A DNA stretch of 6,241 bases from a bacterium (GTDB lineage: Bacteria; Patescibacteriota; Patescibacteriia; Patescibacteriales; JAGXOH01): NCBI GenBank assembly GCA_021106995.1, contig JAIOTG010000042.1, forward strand, positions 1-6,241. The letters are read 5' to 3'. Below are positions 1 to 3,859 of this stretch, in pieces (position 1 is the first letter of the stretch; every line of letters starts with the position of its first letter). A program made the translations under genes and the position numbers. The notes beneath the pieces were generated by a model. It searched no databases. It was not told where the DNA came from and saw only the letters and a list, made by a program, of their open reading frames with translations.

Positions 1-1055
1 CAAGCAGCATTGCCCCTTATCCATAAGTTTCCATCAGCTACCCAATAGTAAGTATCCGTAAGATTTCCAAATGTTGGTTGATTCTGACATATACATAAAA
101 ATTCAACTTGAGTCGGTGCACGACAATTAGAACAAAGATTAGCACAACCGGTTATGACATTTGGTCCTGGAAAATTGGTATAAGGGCCGGAGTCTTTATA
201 ATGAACCTCAAAATTACCACAAATACTAGAGGCGTCATATCCAAAAGACATTTTTAATTCATCGTTACGAGAATCTAACATATACACGCCTTCTACAACT
301 GTTCCATTACTAAAATCTGCTGTTGTAGTCTCTTCCACGTCCTGAACTCCACTTGACATAGTAATATTACCAGATCCATCAATGACTATATTAGAATCAG
401 CGCTAGCATAATTATCCCAAAGACTCTGATCACCAGGATGTACCGCTATAGCCGTACTGGTTCCCCCACTCCAATCGTTTTGTGTCCAAGTATAAGTAGC
501 GGCCTGAGACTGAAAAATATTGGAGTACATTAAACTAGAAAAAAGCGCGGTCAAAACACTTCCTACTACAAAAAGAGCGACAGCAAAAGCTGAAACAGTA
601 GCAGCCCTTCTTTGCTTATCTCTATGTATGACTTGTAATTGTGTAAACACTTCTTTCCCTTTCTTTTTTTCTTTATCTAAAAATAGAATAGCTTTACCAT
701 GAATAATATGAGCCTCGTCTTCAATAATCTTAAAACCATCTTCAGCTGACTTAAAAAGCACGATTAAAAAAGCAAGAGTTTTTAAAAAAAACATTTGTGT
801 ATTACTTAACTTCCTTTTTTTACCTTTTTTAAACTTAACACGATAATAAGAGCGCCTTAAAACCGTCCTTATCAAAGGAATGGATGTGTCTGCCATGAAA
901 GACACGAAAACAAGCGTGCCTAAAAGGAGAACAGCGTCTACTAAAAACATCCAAGCACCCAAGAAGGGTGTTAGATAAACATTTAAAGTAATAAACAAAG
1001 CTAGGGCAAAAGCGCCAGCCACAGCCCCTAGAAGTTGAGATAATAATTTAAACAT
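1..1055 (-). CDS. Multi-membrane, surface-type protein with Cys-containing exposed region (3' end cut by window)
   Basis: An uninterrupted frame runs from an ATG at 1053-1055 to the window edge, giving 351 codons with no stop, so the C-terminus is missing. Hydrophobic helices are visible at about residues 8-27, 33-54 and 151-175, with a weaker hydrophobic stretch near 88-101. A Lys/Arg-rich segment lies around 68-82 and a charged segment at 125-150, probably cytoplasmic. After the last helix the character changes to Thr/Ser/Asn/Gly-rich sequence starting at TYTWTQNDWSGGTS (187-200), typical of exported beta-rich surface proteins. This tail carries Cys at 279, 304, 308, 311, 321 and 323. I infer an anchored cell-surface protein with the tail outside; the Cys could form disulfides or bind metal. 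I recognise no enzymatic domain and assign no function. The start is the first Met, with no Shine-Dalgarno; an extended -10 lies about 50 nt upstream. It is the next gene downstream of hepT on the same strand, 346 nt away. Confidence 0.8.
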   Translation of the reverse strand, partial: MFKLLSQLLGAVAGAFALALFITLNVYLTPFLGAWMFLVDAVLLLGTLVFVSFMADTSIPLIRTVLRRSYYRVKFKKGKKRKLSNTQMFFLKTLAFLIVLFKSAEDGFKIIEDEAHIIHGKAILFLDKEKKKGKEVFTQLQVIHRDKQRRAATVSAFAVALFVVGSVLTALFSSLMYSNIFQSQAATYTWTQNDWSGGTSTAIAVHPGDQSLWDNYASADSNIVIDGSGNITMSSGVQDVEETTTADFSNGTVVEGVYMLDSRNDELKMSFGYDASSICGNFEVHYKDSGPYTNFPGPNVITGCANLCSNCRAPTQVEFLCICQNQPTFGNLTDTYYWVADGNLWIRGNAA

Positions 1056-1105
1056 AATTTTATGTATTAATTTATATATTTTAATAATGATTTATTTTTG
1101 TTAAT

Positions 1106-1114
1106 ATTATAACA
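1106..1114 (-). promoter_or_regulatory. Putative extended -10 promoter for the surface-type protein gene
   Basis: Read on the minus strand, TGTTATAAT is a perfect extended -10 (TG-N-TATAAT), with its TATAAT hexamer at 1106-1111. It lies about 50 nt before the ATG at 1055. No good -35 hexamer is visible at the usual spacing, and the region is so A/T-rich that chance matches are common. Confidence 0.4.
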
Positions 1115-1209
1115 TAATATTTTTAAAATAAAAAGGTTAAAATCTAAATACTAGAAAAATAACAAAATCCAAACGATACGGTAATTACAAATGTCAAATC
1201 AAATCCAAA

Positions 1210-1246
1210 CCAGCAGTCCTCTTGCGAGAGACCACTGGCAGGCGAA
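1210..1246. repeat. Hairpin repeat family 2, copy 1
   Basis: The arms CCAGCAGTC (1210-1218) and GACCACTGG (1229-1237) pair at 7 of 9 positions, with a 2x2 mismatch in the middle, and CTCT pairs with AGAG towards the loop. The same core recurs at 1363-1394: 26 of 32 positions match from 1215 onward, including the 3' flank AGGCG followed by an A-run. The left arm carries one extra C relative to the right arm, as in copy 2. Confidence 0.65.
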
Positions 1247-1256
1247 AATAAAAAAC

Positions 1257-1296
1257 TGGCCTAGTTGTAGTCTCCCTTTAAGGGACTACGACTATT
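1257..1296. repeat. Hairpin repeat family 1, copy 1 (40 nt)
   Basis: This is a 40-nt unit starting TGGCCTAGTTGTAGTCTCC and ending AGGGACTACGACTATT. It recurs in the same orientation at 2151-2190 with 35 of 40 positions identical. The arms form an imperfect palindrome based on AGTYGTAGTC pairing with GACTACGACT, with a small bulge in the left arm. Four of the five differences from copy 2 fall in the loop (1276-1280). Together the two copies bracket mntA-hepT. A tetranucleotide GTAG at the stem base recalls the REP elements mobilised by RAYT transposases, but no such transposase is present here. Confidence 0.8.
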
Positions 1297-1356
1297 TCTA
1301 AAATAAAAAAACCGATAGCCCTTAGCGAAAACTACTAATAACCTAATCTTAATAGC

Positions 1357-1394
1357 CCTAGGAGTCCTCTAACGAGAGACTCCTGGGAGGCGGA
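1357..1394. repeat. Hairpin repeat family 2, copy 2
   Basis: The arms CCTAGGAGTC (1357-1366) and GACTCCTGGG (1378-1387) pair over 10 positions with one G-T wobble. C1367 is bulged, TCT (1368-1370) pairs with AGA (1375-1377), and the loop is AACG. The hairpin is followed by AGGCGG and an A-run. It begins just downstream of the hepT stop on the minus strand, but from that side the T-run comes before the hairpin, so it does not have the form of a hepT terminator. Confidence 0.7.
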
Positions 1395-1401
1395 AAAAAA
1401 G

Positions 1402-1737
1402 TTATTTTAATATTTTTTCTATTTCTTTTTTAAGTTTAGGCAAATCGTTGACTATGGTATCCCAAACTTGAGGCAGATCAATTCCAAAATATTGATGAAT
1501 CAAAAAATTTCTCATAGAAATTATTTTTGACCATTCAATTAAAGCATATTTCTTTTTAAAATCTTCAGATAATTTATTTCCGGCCTCACCTATTATTTCC
1601 AGTCTTCTAATCACTGCGTCTTGTTTTTCCATAATTCTAGAAAAATCTTCTTCTGAAATTTCAGCAACATAACTCTCAATAGCTTCTATGGCATCTAATA
1701 TATGTTTTAAATAAATTTTGTTCCTTTCTTTATCCAT
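1402..1737 (-). CDS. hepT: HepT-like HEPN ribonuclease toxin (DUF86 family)
   Basis: A 111-residue, largely helical protein with the HEPN motif RX4HXY complete: R76, H81 and Y83 in MRNFLIHQYFG. In this family the Arg and His form an RNase active site in a dimer that cleaves RNA. The Tyr of the motif is where the partner MntA attaches AMP groups to silence the toxin. The length is at the short end for DUF86 proteins, but no motif is missing. The start ATG at 1735-1737 lies inside the end of mntA, giving an 8-nt overlap that fits translational coupling. No Shine-Dalgarno is visible, and the stop is TAA at 1402-1404. The family assignment is firm; ribonuclease activity and target are inferred from characterised HepT proteins. 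An active toxin would be expected to need the upstream mntA. Confidence 0.9.
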   Translation of the reverse strand: MDKERNKIYLKHILDAIEAIESYVAEISEEDFSRIMEKQDAVIRRLEIIGEAGNKLSEDFKKKYALIEWSKIISMRNFLIHQYFGIDLPQVWDTIVNDLPKLKKEIEKILK

Positions 1738-2020
1738 AAATTTTTAAAGCGTCTTTATTAATATTCTCTCGTATGTAAGGGTGAATAGAATTATAAGTTA
1801 GAACGTCAACATTTCTTTTTAATTCTTTCTCCAGGTCTTGCTTTAAACCAGCCATGTCAAAAAGAGACTTTCTCATTTTAAAAGCTACAAGAAAATCTAT
1901 ATCACTATCTTTTTTATTTTCTCCACGAGCAAAAGAACCAAATATAGAAACATTTTTAACATCGTGTCTTTCTAATATTGGCAATATTTGCTTTTTAATT
2001 TTTTCTATATCCTTTCGCAT
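1730..2020 (-). CDS. mntA: MntA-like minimal nucleotidyltransferase antitoxin
   Basis: A 96-residue minimal nucleotidyltransferase (MNT) of the polymerase-beta fold. The signature GSX10DXD is intact: G28-S29 in IFGSFARG, then D40-I41-D42 in SDIDFLV. A third acidic residue is D72 in NVDVLT, so all three metal-binding carboxylates appear present. In the MntA/HepT type VII system this enzyme uses ATP to AMPylate the Tyr next to the HEPN motif and so neutralises HepT. Finding it directly upstream of hepT with an 8-nt overlap is the standard order of that system. The start ATG at 2018-2020 is the first Met after an in-frame stop about 20 nt upstream and has no Shine-Dalgarno. A TTGAAT-N17-TATATT promoter lies just upstream. 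The small size is normal for stand-alone MNT proteins. Confidence 0.9.
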   Translation of the reverse strand: MRKDIEKIKKQILPILERHDVKNVSIFGSFARGENKKDSDIDFLVAFKMRKSLFDMAGLKQDLEKELKRNVDVLTYNSIHPYIRENINKDALKIYG

Positions 2021-2043
2021 ATTTTTTATAAATTTATACTATA

Positions 2044-2072
2044 AATATACCAAATAAAAATAGATAATTCAA
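2044..2072 (-). promoter_or_regulatory. Putative sigma70-type promoter of mntA-hepT
   Basis: On the minus strand, TTGAAT (2067-2072) is followed after exactly 17 nt by TATATT (2044-2049), four and five matches of six to the consensus. Transcription would start near 2037, leaving a leader of about 17 nt before the mntA ATG at 2020. No operator-like palindrome overlaps it. Confidence 0.55.
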
Positions 2073-2097
2073 GATTAAAAATATGAAAATAATATAT

Positions 2098-2118
2098 TGT
2101 AATCTGTAATTTGTAATT
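2098..2118 (+). repeat. Short tandem repeat, three 7-nt units TGTAATY
   Basis: Three consecutive 7-nt units, TGTAATC, TGTAATT and TGTAATT, lie between the two divergent promoters. Similar A/T-rich words (caaat/attac) occur near 1183-1208 in the opposite sense. It could be a binding-site array or simple-sequence drift; nothing in the sequence decides. Confidence 0.5.
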
Positions 2119-2150
2119 TGAGGAATTTTCTTTATTATATCTTACAAATT

Positions 2151-2190
2151 TGGTCTAGTTGTAGTCTCCTGACAAGGGACTACGACTATT
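2151..2190. repeat. Hairpin repeat family 1, copy 2 (40 nt)
   Basis: This is the second copy of the unit at 1257-1296, in direct orientation, starting TGGTCTAGTTGTAGTCTCC and ending AGGGACTACGACTATT. Loop residues 2170-2174 read TGACA instead of CTTTA, and one further base differs (position 4 of the unit), while the palindromic arms are identical. It ends 7 nt before the -35 of the downstream operon, so it may affect that promoter or mark the edge of an inserted segment. Confidence 0.8.
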
Positions 2191-2197
2191 AAAACTA

Positions 2198-2226
2198 TTG
2201 ATTTTAGTAAAAAAATATGCTATAAT
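2198..2226 (+). promoter_or_regulatory. Strong promoter of the DUF6922-like/AbiEii operon, giving a near-leaderless mRNA
   Basis: TTGATT (2198-2203), a 17-nt spacer and a perfect TATAAT (2221-2226) preceded by TGC form an extended -10 promoter. The ATG at 2235 follows the -10 box by only 8 nt, so the expected start (about 2232-2234) leaves zero to three untranslated bases. The in-frame TAA at 2223-2225, inside the -10 box, excludes a longer protein. Confidence 0.75.
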
Positions 2227-2234
2227 TTGTAAAT

Positions 2235-2528
2235 ATGAAATCAAAAAATGAAAAAATTTTAAATAAATTTAAGCCTTTTTTATGGTCATTTAATACATCT
2301 GAGATGGATATTTTTAAGCATAAGAAAAGGATTATAACCAATGTTTTGAACCTAGGCACGAAAGAGGCCACTGATCTTTTATTTAAAGTTTATGACAAAA
2401 AAAATATAAAAAAAGTGGTTGAGAGCCCCTACCCAGGCGAATGGAATGATAAATCATTAAACTACTGGTCTATTATCTTAAATATTAAACCTAAAGACAC
2501 AAAAAATGTTTTACGACATCTTAGATAA
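2235..2528 (+). CDS. Small DUF6922-like protein, presumed antitoxin partner of the AbiEii-like gene
   Basis: A 97-residue basic protein with the pattern I associate with DUF6922: an aromatic stretch PFLWSF (14-19), then KKRIITNVLNLGT (30-42), a Tyr/Lys segment around 53-60 and a C-terminal LNYWSIILNIKP (75-86). This match is from memory of the family pattern and is moderate. DUF6922 has no established biochemical activity; such proteins often sit before AbiEii-family nucleotidyltransferases, so an antitoxin role is inferred from position. The classical AbiEi antitoxin is longer and begins with a winged helix, which I do not see here. The start is fixed by an in-frame stop at 2223-2225 and by the promoter, which implies a near-leaderless message. 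The 3' end overlaps the next gene by 23 nt, so the two are probably translationally coupled. Confidence 0.75.
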   Translation: MKSKNEKILNKFKPFLWSFNTSEMDIFKHKKRIITNVLNLGTKEATDLLFKVYDKKNIKKVVESPYPGEWNDKSLNYWSIILNIKPKDTKNVLRHLR

Positions 2529-3123
2529 AAAAAGAAAGGAAGTCTTGCCCTTGTTAGGAAAATTCAAAAAAGAGTTTTATCTAGCAGGTGGCACCTCCCT
2601 AGCATTGCAACTGGGCCATCGGGATAGCATTGATTTTGATTTTTTTAAATTTGAAAATTTAAATACAAAAAAACTTTTTGAAGAAATAAAAAAAGTATTT
2701 AAAAATTATAAAATAACTAAAATACAAGAAGAAGAAAATACTTTAACCATCCTTATTAACAAAAATATTAAAGTTAGTTTTTTTTCCTACAAATATCCTT
2801 TACTAAAAAAATTAATAAAAGGAGAGTATTTAACTCTCGCTTCAATAGAAGATATCGCTTCTATGAAACTTTCGGCTATAATAAGCAGAGCAACGAACAA
2901 AGATTATATAGATATGTATTTTATTCTTAAAAAGATTAAATTAGAAAAAATATTAAAATTAGCTCAAAAAAAATTCCCTGAAATTGATCAAAACCTTATC
3001 TTAAAAAGTTTAGTTTATTTTAAAGATGTGAATATAGAGCCGATAATTTTCAAACATAATAAAGAAATTAATTTTGAAAAAATCAAAAAATATTTAATAA
3101 AAGAAGTTAGGGAAATATCTTAA
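2506..3123 (+). CDS. AbiEii/AbiGii-family nucleotidyltransferase, presumed toxin
   Basis: A 205-residue protein of the DUF1814/AbiEii nucleotidyltransferase family. The N-terminal motif FYLAGGTSLALQLGHRDSID (24-43) holds G28-G29-T30, R39 and S41, with the metal-binding pair D43 and D45 in IDFDFF. A second conserved block follows: LASIEDIASMKLSAI (111-125), R128, then NKDYIDMYF (131-139) with D133 and D136. In the family, such enzymes act as toxins of type IV toxin-antitoxin or phage-abortive systems by transferring nucleotides, for some members onto tRNA. Where many polymerase-beta relatives have a third carboxylate, this protein reads KVSFFSY, with Ser91; I believe this is usual for the subfamily, but it should be checked. 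It begins 23 nt before the end of the preceding gene, in another frame, and ends 11 nt before a strong terminator. The substrate is unknown. Confidence 0.85.
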   Translation: MFYDILDKKRKEVLPLLGKFKKEFYLAGGTSLALQLGHRDSIDFDFFKFENLNTKKLFEEIKKVFKNYKITKIQEEENTLTILINKNIKVSFFSYKYPLLKKLIKGEYLTLASIEDIASMKLSAIISRATNKDYIDMYFILKKIKLEKILKLAQKKFPEIDQNLILKSLVYFKDVNIEPIIFKHNKEINFEKIKKYLIKEVREIS

Positions 3124-3134
3124 TAAAATTTTAC

Positions 3135-3170
3135 AAACAAAAAAAGAGTTTCAAAACTCTTTTTTTGTTT
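3135..3170. terminator. Bidirectional intrinsic terminator
   Basis: A perfect 16-bp inverted repeat has arms at 3135-3150 and 3155-3170, a TCAA loop, and A-runs and T-runs on the outer flanks. It therefore reads as hairpin plus U-tract on both strands. It ends the AbiEii-like operon (stop at 3121-3123) and, from the other side, starts 3 nt beyond the tRNA-Leu 3' end. Confidence 0.9.
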
Positions 3171-3173
3171 TAG

Positions 3174-3255
3174 TGCGGGCGGAGGGACTTGAACCCACAC
3201 GAGAAATCTCACGTGGTCCTAAGCCACGCGCGTCTACCAATTCCGCCACGCCCGC
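3174..3255 (-). tRNA. tRNA-Leu (anticodon UAG)
   Basis: An 82-nt class II tRNA on the minus strand, without an intron. The acceptor stem GCGGGCG/CGCCCGC is perfect, with discriminator A. The D-arm contains GAATTGGTAGA. The anticodon stem CGTGG/CCACG encloses loop CTTAGGA, giving anticodon TAG at 3219-3221. A long variable arm (TGAGATTTCTCG) and the T-loop TTCAAGT follow. The anticodon reads CUA, and possibly other CUN codons by wobble. The T-stem GTGGG/CCCTC contains one U-U mismatch (positions 50 and 64). CCA is not encoded (CTA follows the discriminator), so it must be added enzymatically. The gene is convergent with the AbiEii-like operon and shares its terminator. Confidence 0.95.
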
Positions 3256-3278
3256 ATAATATAATAAATTAAAAAATC

Positions 3279-3306
3279 AAAAGTCAAAAATTTAATTTTG
3301 ACTTTT
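3279..3306. repeat. 11-bp inverted repeat carrying TTGACT in each arm
   Basis: AAAAGTCAAAA (3279-3289) and TTTTGACTTTT (3296-3306) are exact inverted copies around a 6-nt spacer. Each arm holds a -35-like TTGACT, one facing the tRNA (minus strand, 3282-3287) and one facing the DUF4870-like gene (plus strand, 3298-3303). The minus-strand copy lies 15-18 nt before poor -10 matches next to the tRNA, so it may be the tRNA promoter. The plus-strand copy has no good -10 partner. Confidence 0.5.
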
Positions 3307-3381
3307 AAAATTTGAATCTTAGTAATAGTTTAACGCAAAAAATTATTATGTCAATTATTTTTTATTATTCTTTTAGTGTGT

Positions 3382-3387
3382 TATAAT
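3382..3387 (+). promoter_or_regulatory. Putative extended -10 promoter of the DUF4870-like gene
   Basis: A perfect TATAAT preceded by TGT lies 28 nt before the ATG at 3416, predicting a leader of about 22 nt. There is no clear -35 at 16-18 nt; the extended -10 may compensate. Confidence 0.5.
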
Positions 3388-3415
3388 AAAGTAAAATTAT
3401 TAATATAATAAAAAT

Positions 3416-3739
3416 ATGCCAACTAAAAAATCTAAAACAACAAAGGAACCTAAAAATCTAGATGTAGAAATAAATAAAGCCGTAGCTGCGCTTTCCTATA
3501 TCTGGATTCTTTTTTTAATCCCACTACTTTTAAAAAGAAAATCAGAATTTGCCCAATTTCACGCCAAACAAGGAATGATGATGTTTCTTTTAAGCCTCCT
3601 AACAATTATTCCCCTATTTGGCCAACTATTATTTTTTGTCCTATTAATTGTATCAGTTGTCAGCATAGTTAAAGTTGTAAATGGAGAGTGGTGGGAAATT
3701 CCTTTTGTTTATGATTGGAGTAAAAAATTCAACATCTAA
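3416..3739 (+). CDS. Small DUF4870-like (Tic20-like) membrane protein
   Basis: A 107-residue protein with a Lys-rich N-terminus (residues 3-13) and three hydrophobic segments at about 22-39, 52-66 and 69-88. Between the first two is FAQFHAKQG (45-53), the conserved FHxxQ-type loop I associate with DUF4870 and related Tic20-like membrane proteins. The end WWEIPFVYDWSKKF (92-105) matches the usual G-x-W-x-IP closing pattern. No biochemical role is established for these bacterial proteins; it is predicted to sit in the cytoplasmic membrane. It has its own promoter and no overlap with a neighbour; ppsA starts 120 nt downstream on the same strand, also with its own promoter. The start is the first Met after the promoter and lacks a Shine-Dalgarno. 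The family call is good; the function is unknown. Confidence 0.8.
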   Translation: MPTKKSKTTKEPKNLDVEINKAVAALSYIWILFLIPLLLKRKSEFAQFHAKQGMMMFLLSLLTIIPLFGQLLFFVLLIVSVVSIVKVVNGEWWEIPFVYDWSKKFNI

Positions 3740-3778
3740 TTTTTGTTTCAATTAAACGAAAAGGAAAGATAGTTAATT

Positions 3779-3807
3779 TTGTTATGTGTTTTTTTATTTT
3801 TTATAAA
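3779..3807 (+). promoter_or_regulatory. Putative ppsA promoter
   Basis: TTGTTA (3779-3784) and TATAAA (3802-3807) are separated by exactly 17 nt, with four and five of six consensus matches. Transcription would begin near 3814, giving a leader of about 46 nt that contains the hairpin at 3821-3848. Confidence 0.45.
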
Positions 3808-3820
3808 TTAATTACTAATT

Positions 3821-3848
3821 TATTGCTACATCTAAAAATTTAGCAATA
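3821..3848 (+). promoter_or_regulatory. Small hairpin in the ppsA leader
   Basis: TATTGCTA (3821-3828) and TAGCAATA (3841-3848) are exact inverted copies around a 12-nt A/T-rich loop. The hairpin ends 11 nt before the ppsA ATG, where it could affect ribosome access or serve as an operator. It has no U-tract, so it is not a terminator. An 8-bp palindrome in such A/T-rich DNA can arise by chance. Confidence 0.35.
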
Positions 3849-3859
3849 CAAAATATTTT

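Larger units (their letters stand above)
1056..1401. other. Gene-free repeat-bearing spacer between hepT and the surface-type protein gene
   Basis: I see no credible coding region here. About 1056-1200 is A/T-rich and holds the downstream gene's putative promoter. From 1210 to 1394 there are three imperfect hairpins: one of family 2 (1210-1246), one of family 1 (1257-1296) and another of family 2 (1357-1394). None is followed by a convincing U-tract on either strand, so they read better as interspersed hairpin repeats than as intrinsic terminators. Confidence 0.7.

Noticed and set aside
520..702. 60-codon plus-strand frame
   Set aside because: It lies wholly inside the minus-strand surface-type protein gene, and its translation shows no family pattern.
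1357..1394. Intrinsic terminator of hepT
   Set aside because: On the minus strand the T-run precedes the hairpin and no U-tract follows it, the reverse of a terminator.
1854..2057. 67-codon plus-strand frame
   Set aside because: It is antisense to mntA, whose nucleotidyltransferase motifs are unmistakable; the plus-strand product is low-complexity.
1210..2190. Hairpin repeats as a CRISPR array
   Set aside because: There are only two copies per family, with irregular spacing, palindromic arms and genes between them; there are no uniform spacers.
1402..3123. Complete integrative element or prophage
   Set aside because: There is no integrase, transposase, relaxase or phage structural gene, and no duplicated tRNA end, within the window.
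3740..3778. Terminator after the DUF4870-like gene
   Set aside because: Only a weak A/T hairpin with a bulge (GTTT/AAAC core) and no U-tract is present.
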